The notes: generated from the sequence alone by a model not told the origin. 64,000 nucleotides of DNA from Clavelina lepadiformis (GCF_947623445.1 NC_135241.1:18416501-18480500), one strand, 5' to 3'; positions 15,001 through 27,540 are shown, numbered from the stretch's first letter. Program-made: numbers and translations.

Positions 15001-16684
15001 TTTCAAGGCATTCAGTATCCTGGTAAAATAAACAAAAGTAATAAATCTTATAAAAATTTTATCGATATCACATTGGTTTGGTGACACTTAATCACGCGAC
15101 ACTTAATCACGCGACGCTTAATCACCGACACATAATCACTAGGACATTTAATCACGCGACTCTTAATTACGCGACACATAATCACTAGGACATTTAATCA
15201 CGCGACACCTAATCACTAGGACATTTAATCACGCGACATTTAATCACACATTTACAGTATCGGCTACCGTACACACTAGGTAACAATGTCATGCATGGGA
15301 AATGTAAGCAACTGCACGAAGATAACTAAAATCTCGCTTGACAGATAACGGTCAACTGTGTCAACACGATGACTGTCATCGTGTTGGTGATATTTCTGGC
15401 TAAATATCAAAGAGTTTCTAGCTGGTGGAAGTCAACTTTAAACCAATGTTTTCTGAATTTGACGGTTTAATTTAAATTATCATTAGAATTGTCGCGATGC
15501 CCATCTATGCGTATATGTGGTGTACTTCGCTTTTGCAAAACTTTGTTTTAAGAAAGGTAATAGGTAAAAAGTTTTTTCTTCACGTCAGAACCGTTTTGAT
15601 GGTACTTTGATCAAGAGCTTCGGTGACAATAGAATAATGTTACATATTACATAGGTTATACGTAGCAATGCAAAATGACATGTTATTTCCTGATTGGCTA
15701 ATGTGTTTCTATAAAAACTAAGGTTTGGTTAAAATCTCCCCTTCTTGTCTCTACACATAATATCAGTTTTACCTTCTGGACTGTTCATTACTGAATTGGA
15801 GTTATAGTTTTGTTTAAATGTGAAAAGATGATAAAAATGTTTCTAATGTGATACAACTTACTTCGGACAATATAACAATTTGACTTTATGAAGCTGGTGT
15901 TGATTTAAAGAAACATTATAGAGAAAGCCGGCGCAACGGAGTCAAAGACAATTGTCGGGGAGTTCTAAAAGAAAGACTAATAGCCTTTGGCTTTAGGCCA
16001 ACCTTAAAAGCAATCCACATCGTCATCCCCACAGAGAGATGCACATGAGCTTGAATTACTGAATTTTCCTCACGCTTTTCCGACATCCAAGTGATTATGT
16101 GTCGCGTGATTAAATGTCGCGTGAATAAGTATCCAAGTGGCGTGATTAAATGTCCTAGTGATTATGTGTCGCGTGATTAAATGTCCTAGTGATTATGTGT
16201 CGCGTGATTAAATGTCCTAGTGATTATGTGTCGGTGATTAAGCGTCGCGTGATTAAGTGTCGCGTGATTAAGTGTCGGTACACCATCACATTATATAAAA
16301 CCTTAGTAAAATCCATCTATAAAACTAATGACAATGATGATAATGGTATACTGGTTTATATCACTTAAGAACACTTTCTTACTTTATTTGGTTCATGCCA
16401 GTAAAGTACATAACCCTTAGGATCAACCCGAAGAGTTACTGGTACAGCAACAGAATCCTATAAAATAGTGTCAAATTTTTTAGTGCAAAGTACAACTTGG
16501 CAGGAACAATATTACATTGTACAGATAATCCCATATTTATATCACTGATTGGAAATAATTTGAAGAAACTTACATCTCCATCAGATTTGGGCCATTTTAA
16601 AAATTTGCTTCCTTTGAGGAGTCTTTGTGGGATTTGTGGTTTATCAATGTTAACTTTGTGAACTGCAGCTTCAGCACCTGCCAT
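1..16684 (-). CDS. PLCB: Phospholipase C beta (PLCB1/2/3-like), 5' part; runs off the left edge
   Basis: Hydrolyses PIP2 to IP3 and diacylglycerol at the plasma membrane downstream of Gq. Coding exons, 5' to 3' on the minus strand: 16684-16574, 16457-16383, 15019-14951, 10350-10207, 9497-9418, 9268-9215, 9081-9009, 8504-8401, 8268-8099, 7705-7559, 7398-7167, 6980-6896, 6691-6604, 6081-6040, 5824-5813, 5067-4729, 4576-4457, 4297-4147, 1050-815, 670-519, 44-<1. About 842 residues are visible and all phases join. The first five exons give the PH domain (start [12 protein letters not shown]), the next four the EF-hand region. The X domain holds [12 protein letters not shown] (catalytic His), CVELDCWDG and the second His in NHGF. 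A long Ser/Thr-rich linker ends in an acidic run before LVNYIQPV. The Y domain has [20 protein letters not shown], and the last exon starts C2 with VISGQFLS. The rest of C2 and the C-terminal coiled coil lie beyond base 1. PLCB1-3 fits better than PLCB4 because of the N-terminus. The 12-nt exon, and the 3' end of the 339-nt exon (alternative donor near 4695), are the least certain parts. Confidence 0.95.
1051..4146. other. Long PLC-beta intron between the linker exon and the Y-domain exon
   Basis: No exon-like reading with PLC-beta similarity or splice-bounded open frame was found here. It carries the hAT-type MITE at 2470-2716 and, just after it (about 2740-2790), a few imperfect copies of a short CATAGGTCATA-like unit. 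The rest looks like plain AT-rich intron. Confidence 0.7.
2470..2716. mobile_element. hAT-type MITE with 8-bp target duplication
   Basis: The left end reads CAGAGTTTCCGAAAGT and the right end, reverse-complemented, CAGTGTTTCGCAAACC, so the two ends form imperfect inverted repeats of the common hAT type. Both sides carry the same 8-mer, CCTTAGAC (2462-2469 and 2717-2724). The 247-bp body has no coding potential, so it is non-autonomous. It sits in the large PLC-beta intron. Confidence 0.85.
10351..14950. other. 4.6-kb PLC-beta intron, no gene seen
   Basis: AT-rich intron between the third and fourth PLC-beta exons. It contains short TA/ATATATG microsatellite runs near 13895-13915 (another lies near 14690-14706). 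I find no splice-bounded coding exon, RNA gene or clear transposon end. The short open frames inside it have no recognisable protein character. Confidence 0.6.
15075..16284. mobile_element. 1.2-kb non-autonomous DNA transposon with long, subrepeat-rich inverted ends
   Basis: Both flanks carry ATCACATT (15067-15074 and 16285-16292), an exact 8-bp target duplication. The left end begins GGTTTGGTGACACTTAATC and the reverse complement of the right end begins GGTGTACCGACACTTAATC. The inverted ends reach about 160-200 bp and are built from tandem copies of a roughly 31-bp unit containing ATAATCACTAGGACATTTAA and TCACGCGAC. The middle (about 15260-16080) is unique sequence without a usable open frame. 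The 8-bp duplication points to hAT or a related superfamily. It lies in the second PLC-beta intron, between coding exons that still read well. Confidence 0.85.
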
Positions 16685-19127
16685 TGCTAAAGTCGAATTA
16701 TATCATTTCAACTCCAAAAACACAGCCATACAACTATAATTTTGGCTTCACACTGCGATCTCTAAATAAAAAAGATGGTGTCATATACTTTTCCCCGGCA
16801 GCTTAGATTTCATAAAACTCTGCATGCACTTGATTGCAGCAACCTATATTCTTATGACATCTCACGATTACAAATATTTGCAATATTTTAATACATCAAA
16901 AATTAACATAATTTAACCTAAGCTATTTTTGACTAACACAGAAAAATAACGAAATGTTAAATTTATACAGATTAAATAATTTGCTTATACAATAATTCAT
17001 AAAGTATATTAAGAGTTTCATTAAGAAAGGTGTCACTTATTGCACTTAACAACAAAATGCAGCAGCTTTAATGGAAACAGTTTAACAAATAACTATGCCA
17101 ACACTTGGCTTAAGAAAGTTTACATTAAAAATGTTTTTTTTATTTCATTTGAAAATATAATTAGTGTGTAATATTAAAACCAGGTAGCCAACAAAAAGAC
17201 TAATTGTCATTTCAGACCTTGAGTGAAAATATAATCAAAACACTCCAACAATCTTCAAAATAAATTATTCATTAATTCAACAAAACTTATTGCTTGCATT
17301 TTGACTGGAGTCATTAATAATGCATCTGTTTGGCTTTTGGCTAACCTCTTTGGCATTGGCATAAAATGCATTAGTTGAGTAGTACCTATGCAATTATGTT
17401 TTTAGGCTACACCTCACATATCCAAAAATACTATTCCATAATAAAATACCATCACATATGCACACAAAATATCTATTCGTCTTATGCATGTCAGCTTTCT
17501 AAATTAGCTAAATGTAGCAAATGTAGACTTATGATACAGAATTAAATACCAAAACTAACTGAAAGATCATAAACGATGTTGAAAACTATGCTTTTGGATT
17601 GCCGGATAAATATGCCAACTAATTTAAAGCCAAAGCCTGTGTCATGCCAAAGTATTATATATATACATACATAAAATGTAGAAATTGGGTAAAGCAATAA
17701 ACTGTTCTGGATCGTGCAGATGATGGTTATCACAAACCCTCACATCAAATTACCTTAAGCAAATATCTATAATTCTGCATCCTAGGCTATATTAATTGCA
17801 GTTGTTTTTTCATTATATATCCTTATATATGATCCAACTTTAATGACAAATGCAAGTTTGTTAATATTCACTCAAGTGAAGAAGAAATTTAATTATATAT
17901 GATACCATTTAAGCATTGGTTATGAAACGCATGGCGCACTTCCTATATTATTAGCTACAGTCTGGTATTAAATAACTACATTTTTTTCTAGTGGTATCAT
18001 GTTACTAGATCAGAATGCAAGAAAAGTGTACCGTTTACAAATTACTTTATACTTCTAGTTAACAACAGTAATAAATTTAAAACAGATTAGCTAACATCTT
18101 GCCTTTCTGCAAGTGCCCATAAAACGCACTTTATGGCATCATACTCATTAAGTTTACAGCCAATAAAAACCTAAATAAATAAACTACAGACAAAGGCAAT
18201 ACAAGTTTTCCTCGAGTCTTTAGTGTACATCATTTGGTAAAAAACACCATAATTTGTCTAAATGACAAAGCAACTGTCGAGATACCAGTAGAAACAGGCT
18301 TGGAGAACCCACTTAATACCCATGTCTATCAGGCAATAAATTAAATTATACTTGCAACAAACTATGATTATCATCTAGTCAATGTAGGTGATTCAGTATA
18401 CATCGGTAACAGATTAACAGCAGTAAGATTTGAGTGCTTTGACAATTTAATTTTCTATGCATCGTAGAATCTACATCTACACCATTAAACTTTAACTTAG
18501 TCTACCTGTACCATTAATCATCATTGTCAAAAACGCTCAAACCGTTAGGCTAGCTAGAGCTAAGGTAGTAAAAAACATATTTATTTATTTATTCACTTAT
18601 TAATCAAATGTTTCTGTCGATACTACAGCCTATCAATGCATTCGCAATGAAATTGATAAAACTAAAACTGATGCATCATTTCATCTCAGGCTATGTCTTA
18701 AGGTCACTGTATCGAAGGCCAAGATCTAATGGTATAACTTTGCCTTTGAGTTCGCAAATCATCGCTGTGATTAAAAAGACATTAAAAATACTGCTGTGAT
18801 ATTGCAACGCCGACTACGGTATATTCACAACAATTTATACAGCCTGGCCTAGGTCTCAAAAAATTTGACAAATCGATATTTTTCCTAATGGGTCCTAATG
18901 GCCGTATTAGTTGTAAACTTGTAACCAGCAATTATTACCCAAATTATTTTTCAGCACGTTTTAAGCCTCTTCAGCAATGTCACTTTTTCCCATAAGCGCA
19001 TGCTAATGTAATAATAACTGGCTTGACTTTTTCGAACCGCGCTTTAGACGAAAAATTAAATTCCGTCACTCGGCTATTTTACCGGGAAGAAATCGTCCGT
19101 TCGAAGCTATTTTTGACAGTTTTTGTT

Positions 19128-19325
19128 AACCTAACTTAAAAATCATGCTAAAATGTTACAACATAGAAACTTAAACCCAACCTAAATCAACGATCTAATC
19201 TAAGTCTAACTTTAATTAAACCCTAAATTGCTAAAATCAACTTTTTGCATATCCATTTTCCCAACCTAGCCGGTAATGCTTAACAACGGTCTGCGTGACC
19301 TATTTTTGGTGAAATAGTCACTCTC
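19128..19325. repeat. Dispersed repeat, copy 1
   Basis: This stretch shares ordered blocks with 27765-27965 in the same orientation, for example AACCTAACTTAAA at the start, AACCTAAATC, and near the end AAATCAACTTTTTGCATA followed by CCATT and a C/T-rich tract. The copies are clearly diverged, and neither has obvious inverted ends or target duplications, so I leave the class open. Confidence 0.6.
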
Positions 19326-19929
19326 AAAATAAAATGATTGATTAATTAAACCGCAACAGTTTGCAGTTTCATTTTTATCTCCCCCTTTTCAATTACGACA
19401 TCAACAGACTGCGGTAAGCTGTTATTCCTACCATTAGGACATAAAAGGCTATCCCTTTAATGAGATCGTTGTTAACTAAACAGCGCCACATTACGACAAG
19501 GCAAAACAAAATTACTCAGTTAACATACTGTCAGACCTGGAGCTAGCGCCTTTTTATCACTGATCTCTATAAGGCGGCCTTAAATCCGGACACTCTTTAG
19601 TGCCCACTAGCGGTTTTTAGAATGAGGTATGAACACATTGTCTGTCAAAATGACGTCACACTAGCAATGCCCCACCTTGACGGTGCGAACAAAACCCGCG
19701 GCCCACTTCGAAATCATTAAGCATTAAACAAACGACAATTTCCTTGGTATTCTAATTTGGTCTGCAACAGACTTCTTGTTGCGCTATTTTTCTACTGCTT
19801 TCACTGCTTTATAATTTTCTTCAGCGAATATACGTTCTTATCGTTTCAGACATGTTCTAAATTTTGCAATATCGACCAAGATATAAGGTCTTCAGCTACT
19901 AGCCTAGCGCCCATCATAAAATTCCGGAT

Positions 19930-20010
19930 ATTTGAGCAATTTTTAAAATTCCTCCCGGACGCAAAATTTAACCCTACATTCCGGACATGTCCGGAATTTT
20001 CCGGACGGTA
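19930..20010. repeat. CCGGAC-rich patch with a 14-bp palindrome
   Basis: Several CCGGA/TCCGG motifs cluster within 80 bases, including the perfect palindrome CCGGACATGTCCGG. Subterminal repeats like this occur near the ends of DNA transposons, but no matching left end or target duplication was found. A further CCGGACACT lies near 19587. Confidence 0.4.
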
Positions 20011-21196
20011 TAGCACTCTATCTATCTGTATAAATATGTGTGTATAGAGATCAGTGCTTTTAATGTTTTTAATTTCGAGCATCCGATGCATATATATTAT
20101 ATAAATATCTATAATGAAATAAAAAACAGGATGTAGTTTGGCACTCTGAAGGCTGACTTTAGTTATATTTTTCTACACAAGCTTTCTCAAGCATAAGGTT
20201 GCTTCTTCAGGTCTCCTGCAAACTGATTTCGCATTACGCATTACATTTCGTAGTCCACCTGAAGACCCGCGTTTACCCGCGCCGAGTTTTTAAAGGAAAG
20301 GGCTGAAAGTGGCACGACTGTGTAGCATTTACAGCAACAGTACAATAAGATAGGGCATAGATTTATCGGTAAATCATTCGAGTATTATAATTATCTATTT
20401 ATGGTGCATTCAAAGATATAAAATTCTTCATATCATTGGTGTATTGTACTAATGAAAATTACCAAGTTTTTATAGATTTCTATGGTCTTTGCTACTAAGT
20501 AATAACGTTGTTAGATTTCTATGGCAGTACGCTTGCTCACAAGGAGAGATGTTTTTGTTTGCAGTGTTTTATTAGCAAGAGTTACGTTTGTTTGCGACTT
20601 TGCAAAACTGAAAGTACAAATCTATCAGTCCAAAACAAAACTAAGTTGGAAATAAAAAAGGCTTTGGGCGTAGACGTAGCTTACAAAAAAATAGATAATG
20701 ATTGCGATAATAGATGTGCAAATCAAAATGCACAATATAGATGACATCCAAATAAAAGTAGGCCTAAGTATACTGATGACATTCAAGTAAAAACTGTCTT
20801 GTCTCTGATGGAAGACGTATGTCAAAGAAGAGAAACATGAAATATAGCTGACATCAAAATCATATTTATGTTGTTAAAAATTTACGGCTTATATGCAAAA
20901 AGGAATGTATAGACCTACTGGTTATGCTGTAAATGTTAGCATTATCTTTTTCCCTCCCTACAGTCAATGGAGAAAAATAATGATACAGTTGTTTTTTCAA
21001 AAATAGCGTGCCGGTACTTTCAAATTGGAGGCCCCAATTAGAAAGCTTAGAGTCAATACATAAGGCATTGCAGTATTAAATTAAGCCAAGAAATATATGG
21101 ATTGCATAATGTCTTACTAATTATATTCCTGTGGTATATTTTAACTAGACTCCAATGCAACACCAATAAGCAATCGATTCTACTTAACTTTTTATA

Positions 21197-24100
21197 ATGT
21201 CGAAAACACCTAGAACTCCTCGTGCAAAAAGCAGTGGAATTAGGCCTTTGGGTGCAATTCATTACAATCGGGGTCTACATCATGTCGGTACCTCACCAAA
21301 AGCGTAAGTTTCAATTTAGTTGGTTGTAATACCGATATCATAATTACTAATTTAACCTTAAGTAAAGCTAATTTATGCAAGTTTTTATAACTGATATAAA
21401 TTGATATTATTTTATTGACAGCATGCTACTGTCTAACAGATGTATGTGTAGCAAGTTGTAGTTGTAAAATGTTATTATATTTATTGAAATTTTTATCTTT
21501 GTTTAAGTTATTATAGTATATATCTGTGTTTCTACGAATTTTAGTTGTTTAGAAATGATCCAGCACTTCTCATAAATCAACTTCAAACTAATCCGACTAC
21601 TGTAGTTAATAATGGACGAGATATTGCAAAGGAAAGAGAGTATCAGGTATGTTGATGTAAATCTGAAAACAATTTGTGAAATTGATATAAAAAAAAATGA
21701 CAGGATATTTCACACGAGTTTTGAAACTTCTTCTGATTTCTGTATCAGCTACTGTTTAAGAATTAATTCAAAGAAAGAGTTCCCTTAAAGGCAGTTTATT
21801 ATCACAGCGTTATGATTGAGGATAAATTTATATGCAGTTTGTAGTGGTTGTATAGTACGCACTCCCCAGAATAGCTTTTGAAGGTATATTTTTCATGTAT
21901 GCACATATAAGCTATGATATATATAATTATAAAGTTGAAATCTCAATCTATTACATCAGTTGTTACGAAAGCTCCAATTAGCAAAAGAATATGAGTTGTA
22001 CCAAACAAGAAAAAAAGCAGGAATAGCTCAGGTATTTCAATGTACAGCATTATAAAAAAAATTAGTCTAATCCAAAAGTGAGCAGTAGCTTTAGTTTTCT
22101 ATGACGGAGCTCCTATAGCTAGATGGAGATATATCATGCATGTACCACAATTACAAAATTTCTAATTTTTAGCTTGCTGAGAACTAGTTTATTGGGTTTT
22201 TTAAATTTGTTAAAATTGTGCAAACTATATTTTAAAATGCAATGTTGTAACATAGGAAAACCAATCAATTAACATTGACCAATTATCCAGGTGAAAGAAA
22301 GAAAATTTAAGGACCAAATTACTTCACTGGAAAAACTAATTGCAGAACTACGACAAGAAATAAAAAGAAAGTCAGAAGAATGTCAAGAATTACAAACAAC
22401 TATAAGCAAGCAAGTAAGTTCTGCCATGATAATTTATTCAGCAAATGTGTTTTCCATCGTGCTCCAGCACCAGTTGCATTTGTTTATAGGCTAAAGATTT
22501 TGATATTCGCTTTATGCAATGCCAAGATGAACACAATCAAACCAAAGAAATACTAAGTATAGCTCAAGAAGAAGTCAAGCATGGAAAAAAACGATTGGAA
22601 TCAACTGTTGAAACATATGAGTTTAAAATTAAAAACATCATAGATGATGTAAGTTGCTCATAAATATTCAAGCACTTTGCTTATTTAAGCCAAAGCATTT
22701 TCTTTTATCATAATAGATTCATTTTGTTTCACTGGATGTGCAGTAGTTCCAGCCAGTATCTTTCCAGTTGCAAAATATGCAACACATACACTGTAAATTG
22801 AGCAAGATTCCATTTGAATAAGATACAGATAATGCCGTTTAGGCAAAATCTATAGTATATATCTGAATCCAAAATATTCGTCAAATATTTGACATATTCG
22901 TCAAATATTTCTACCGTCATTGCATACACATTAAGACGAATTGATGGGTGTTGAGAAAAACTCCATATTCTTTCTCTAACCGTAGAGTTATATTTGCACA
23001 GTTACAGAATATATATACTGTACAGTGTACATAAAGCAAATGAACTTTTCTCAGTATGAAAAGAAATTACGTGATCTGCAAGAATCAAAAGAGAGAGAGC
23101 TTGCAGAGAAAGATGAAAAAATGAAACTTTTGAAGCAGAGAATGGCAGAATCTTTGGGAAAAAATTCACAGTATGTTAAATTTCACTATGATGCTATATT
23201 TTGATGGTTAGTCTGGTATTACCATTATTGTATGTAACATGCAAATGCACTTTTATTGTTCTTTGAATTGAAGGGAAAGACAACAGCAACTAGAAGAACT
23301 TAAGAAGGACCTTATAAAGCAAGCACAAGAAGCAAGAAATCTTCAACAAAAACTCAAACATCTCCAGCTGAAACCACCACAGGTTCTAATCTAATTTTCT
23401 GTATAGCTTCTTTTATAGATGTAAAACTCATCTAGGTCATGTATCGCAAGAGACAAAATAAATGACCATTTACAACTCAACTATGATGTCTCATATTGAT
23501 AAATACACTCATCATTTAATTCGATTTGTTTACTATTTTTAGCCTTTTTGTATGTTTGTCAATTGTTGCAGTGTGGTAACTGTGCGAAACTGGAAGATAA
23601 GCTTGAAGAGAAACAACTGCAATTAAGACTAAAAGAAAAAACTATAACTGATTTACAGGGCATTGGGAAGAAAATGCAAATTCAGCTTCACCAGCAGGTT
23701 AGGCTGATTTTTAATTCTTGTCTTGGTAGGTCTAGATTTGCTTGTTACCATATATGATTATTTGTTTAGTTGGTTCAGTGGTAGACTATCTTAATAATAA
23801 GAGTACAGCTATCACAGGGGTAAGTTTCAGGGTTTAGCTCTTAAGTTGGCTGTTGTTAATGAAAAGAGAAAAATTTTGTTACAAAGAAGTATATGCACAC
23901 ACCACTGTTTTATATCTGATTGTTATACAGCAAAGTCTTTCAGTTGTAGAATTGTTACTGATATTTAAATGATTTATGATTGCGTTCTTTATTGCAAGCA
24001 TATGAAAGTTTGAGATCAAGATAGCTTATGCTGTAGCAGCTTGCAATTTTGAAGCTCAAGTTAAGCTTAAGTTATTGTATGTGTAACATAACATGCTCAA

Positions 24101-24706
24101 ACTATCAATTATGTATAAAGAAAGTAATAAAAATAAGGTAAAACATAAAAACAGTAACATAAAAAGGTATGAGAACGAAACACTGAATCCTACCTTAAAG
24201 TTAGACAGTTGTTTCTATTCTACAGCTTGCTGAATTTTGCACATATACAGCAACAGTAATTATAAAATGTCTACTGAAAAGGATGTGAAAGTGTAATTGG
24301 CAGACAGATATGTTATTTTTATGTATAAATACAGATACATATTAGTCTGCGTGTGAATAAACAAGGCTGGCTATTATGCTTAGCATACGTTTTCAGGAAA
24401 AATTAAACTTGGTATGTTAATACAACATGTACCCTTATGGTGTCATGTTTAATAGTACTGTAGTGTATAATCCTTGGTGTAATTAAACAGTATAGTGAAC
24501 ATAGTTGTAGTTTCAGTTCCATATATGGTAAGTTTACAGTTACACCAATGTATCAAAATAAAATAGTAAATGATTTTCTGCAGCATAAATCTGTAGTATT
24601 GAAAGATATCAGAAGAAATGAAACCTTCAGTGAAGTGTGTACAAGATTAGGTTTAAAGCAACCACAAACAAAGATCATATGTGAATATTCTGGTGATCAG
24701 TTGTAG
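21197..24706 (+). CDS. Uncharacterised coiled-coil protein
   Basis: Nine exons join in phase to 342 residues: 21197-21303, 21553-21646, 21960-22031, 22291-22413, 22490-22648, 23055-23170, 23274-23382, 23572-23697, 24584-24706 (stop TAG). The N-terminus is basic and Ser/Thr/Pro-containing (MSKTPRTPRAKSSGIRP). From about residue 65 nearly everything is Lys/Glu/Gln-rich with heptad character, as in LEKLIAELRQEIKRKSEE and LEDKLEEKQLQLRLKEK, so a long coiled coil is expected. A CGNC pair sits near residue 260. The tail, after HKSVVLKDIRRNETF, is less helical. An AATAAA signal lies at 24796-24801. I do not recognise the family. Length and composition would suit a centrosomal, ciliary or scaffold protein, but that is a guess. 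Confidence 0.85.
23766..23835 (+). repeat. tRNA-derived fragment in an intron
   Basis: TGGTTCAGTGGTAGAC (from 23771) matches a tRNA A-box region of the Gly/Val type very closely. The expected B box downstream is degenerate and no acceptor stem pairs, so this is not a functional tRNA gene. It may be the head of an old tRNA-derived SINE inside the last intron of the coiled-coil gene. Confidence 0.4.
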
Positions 24707-25652
24707 ACCAAGTTCATAAGCATATGAAATTGTTTAGTTAAAAATGTTTTTAACCATAGTTATGAAAATCAAGTGAACAGACAAAGGTAATTACAAATAA
24801 AAATTATCAACCCAAAAATTAGTTTGGTTTTTACTATTTTAAAGTAGTTAAAATAGTTTGTTTATAACTGACAGGATGTGATACTGCAAAAATGGGACGA
24901 GCGTGAAAACAGACATTGCTGATATCACTTTTGTTGTTTGCAATCGTGAGGGAAGTATTCCTTTTGTAGCTTTACTCTAGTATCAGGTTACTCCATATAA
25001 TTATTTTTTATATTCATTAAAGCACATAGGATTCCCAGATTAAAGTCGTTTATATTATTTACTAGTGCTAGTTATATATAATTTTCAGTTTATACAAATT
25101 TCTTATTTAATAATTAGGTTTTTACATCCAAAACCTGGTTTTCCCGGCAAAACTATGTCTGTGCTAGAATATGAATGTGTTCACGTTTTAAATATTAGAA
25201 TTCTTCTAATGAAAAAGGATTGAAATTCAAAACATGAAAACTAAACTGTATGTGGATATTAAGATCAAATGTTTGCCAACTGCCAGTACATGGCTTTTTG
25301 CTCGTATATTACACTGTGCTTCGAATGATGTGCACTTTAATGTTTTTTATATGTGTGCATTTTAGTTACTATAACACCTGTGAGTTTCTTTTTGACACTG
25401 TACTTGCACTCACTGTAATATGGTTAGAATAGCATTAAAAGGATTTATTATATTTTGCAAACATTTGCATTATATGACACAATATCGATACTAGTACACA
25501 AATACGCATACTACATTAACTTTAGCTTTGACTCAAAACAAACATTACAATGATACGCCCCAAATGCTGTAAGAGCCAGTAAGCCATTTTACTACTTCGA
25601 GGTAAATTGAAAAACTTCAAACATTTTCGATCTCCAAGAAACTAATGCATTA
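24707..25652. other. Convergent 3' spacer between the coiled-coil gene and TIMM10
   Basis: Holds the 3' ends of two facing genes. AATAAA at 24796-24801 serves the plus-strand gene. TTTATT at 25444-25449 is an AATAAA on the minus strand, about 200 bases past the TIMM10 stop. Nothing else is supported. Confidence 0.6.
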
Positions 25653-27540
25653 TCAAGGAGCCTGCAGAGATGTTTGCGGTATTCCAGGCTGCTGTGCCAT
25701 TTTACCCATCATTTCCTCGTCAGTTTGTGACATTTGCGTAAGTTTCTTTCCAATCTGTTCATGAATATCTAAGTACTTTGCCACACATCGATCAATGCAT
25801 ACAAGTTCACCTTTCTCCAATGTACCCTGACTGTAGTTGCTGCTGACACACTTCTTGTGACAGCTGTTTGTCATTCTGTGATATAAATATATAAGGTTTG
25901 TTTGCAACACTGTGTTTACTCATAAGTCGTAACATTTTACTCGGTAGTGGGGCAGAAAGGGTGCTAGGTTTCAGTGGTGCAAAATTGCAATCCCATGTTC
26001 AATACCCACTGGGGTTATTGTAATGCTCTTGGGCAAGGCATCAATGGCATCGGTTCCTGTTTGGCGGTACTAATGAATAGTTCCAATATGGACATTTCAC
26101 ACAAAACTAGAAATCAATGAAGCACGCATAAAGACCTGATTAAATTGCTGGTAACCAGGCTCTTTGGCAGAGCGGATAACACACCTGGTTCATAAAAATG
26201 CAAATCGGGATCAATTCCCAACTGTGCAGTGGTCTTGATGAACAGTTTTAAGTTCAGGCAATACAAAAAAATGTGACCATCGAAACTTGCACATAAACAA
26301 GCTCATGGTGAGAAGTCATCAAGCAAAACTTCCTCAGTCCAAAGACAAAGATTTGGATGGCCTAATGCAGAGGTTGCACAATATACAACCTCGAGATGCT
26401 TTTGTTTATTAGACTGCTGCTGCCCAAACTGACATCACTTGGTTGTTCACTTCTGCACCCAGTTGGAAGAATATGTCATTTTACGACAATATCTCCAATG
26501 TGAAGAGGCAGTTATGCCAGTGTGGAAAACAGAATGCTGGTGTGCACTATACGAAATCTATAAATTTTAGATTCTTGACTTTCTCACCTATTATAATGTT
26601 CTTTGGGTTAGTGTAAATGATTTTGGGTCTAGGATCCAAAAGTTTTCAATTGGATTAAGTCACGAAGTACCATATTTTGGAGGGTTATTTTAACCAAATT
26701 GCTGTGCCGGTGGACAATTTGTTTTGCACAAAAAAAAATGTCACGCTGTGCACATGTCATGCTCTGCAGTCTGGTTCTGCACTAGATCTTATTTGGTACA
26801 ATACCAACTTAGCTTATCATAGAAGGTTACAAGCTTATACTGTGAAAAGTACAAGTAGAGCCTGGCTACATCCCACTTCAGCATGATTTACAGTCAAGCA
26901 TTGTAAATTCGACTTGACCTAGGCCTGGCACAGAGTAAAAACATGTATTGGCGTAACCATATCAAACCCCAGGCAGCTGCAAATTTATTTTCTTCTTCCG
27001 TTTTTCTCATGTTTAGGTGAAAAAGAACACAGCGTCTCATTTTATTTGTGATTGCAGTGGGCATAGCACATCTTTATCGTACTCAATTTGTACAATAAAC
27101 TGGCCTATGCTGTACGTGTCAGCGTCTATTTTATTACCAATTAGCATGAACGTGAATTGGTTCGGCGTGCACATTGATCGGACCTCAATAAAAGCCTGAA
27201 AGGGCTGAAATGAAAAAAATAGGCCTCTAGTTGGAAAAAACTGCTTTCCATTTCAGCTTTTGGTGTATCCTCGTTGATCAGTCTCACGCATCTGCTACAG
27301 TTGACACTAAGGCTACCATAAACAATATTTACAGTACTTTCGAGTTGTAAGCTTTTCGGGAAATAAAAATTAATTGCACATATAATGGCTATTATTTCGT
27401 TATAATTTCACGTGGGTTGTCTCACTTACAAACCCAAAACTGTCCAGTTAGAACCGTAGCCTAACGTACCTGTTGTACATGTCGGCCATCATTTCCACTT
27501 CCAGCTCAGCGGCAAGTTGTTGTGCTTTTTGCGGATCCAT
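25653..27540 (-). CDS. TIMM10: Mitochondrial import inner membrane translocase subunit Tim10
   Basis: Small intermembrane-space chaperone that, with Tim9, carries hydrophobic carrier proteins to the TIM22 complex. Two exons: 27540-27470 ([18 protein letters not shown]...YNR) and 25875-25653, giving 97 residues, close to the usual 90. The split Arg codon joins in phase. The twin CX3C motifs that form two disulfides after MIA40-dependent import are present as CHKKC and CIDRC, followed by [13 protein letters not shown], a strong family match. The start is the family's own MDP start. The roughly 1.6-kb intron holds SINE-like pieces. COA5 lies upstream on the other strand and is also an intermembrane-space twin-cysteine protein. 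Confidence 0.96.
25941..26060. repeat. tRNA-derived SINE-like piece in the TIMM10 intron
   Basis: An A-box-like stretch (from about 25944) is followed by GTTCAATACCC, which resembles a tRNA B box, and then by CTCTTGGGCAAGGCATCAA. A similar CTTGGCAAGGCACTTAA occurs at about 33484. Ends and target duplications were not resolved. Confidence 0.4.
26158..26232 (+). repeat. Degenerate tRNA-like sequence
   Basis: CTCTTTGGCAGAGCGG resembles an A box with D-arm, and CGGGATCAATTCCC about 35 bases later resembles a B box with T-arm. The acceptor stem and anticodon arm do not fold cleanly, so it is more likely a tRNA pseudogene or SINE head than a working tRNA. Confidence 0.35.

Larger units (their letters stand above)
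16685..21196. other. Intergenic region upstream of PLC-beta and of the coiled-coil gene
   Basis: Spacer between two divergent genes, so promoters and 5' UTR exons of both are expected here, but I cannot place a start site. It holds one copy of a dispersed C/T-rich repeat (19128-19325) and a patch rich in CCGGAC motifs (19930-20010) with the 14-bp palindrome CCGGACATGTCCGG. No coding exon is supported. Confidence 0.6.

Noticed and set aside
15087-15245. Regularly spaced repeats that could suggest a CRISPR array
   Set aside because: The repeats recur inverted at 16090-16280, have no unique spacers, lie inside a eukaryotic intron and belong to a transposon's ends.
26158-26232. Functional tRNA gene
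   Set aside because: A- and B-box-like sequences are present but the acceptor and anticodon arms do not pair; listed only as a degenerate repeat.
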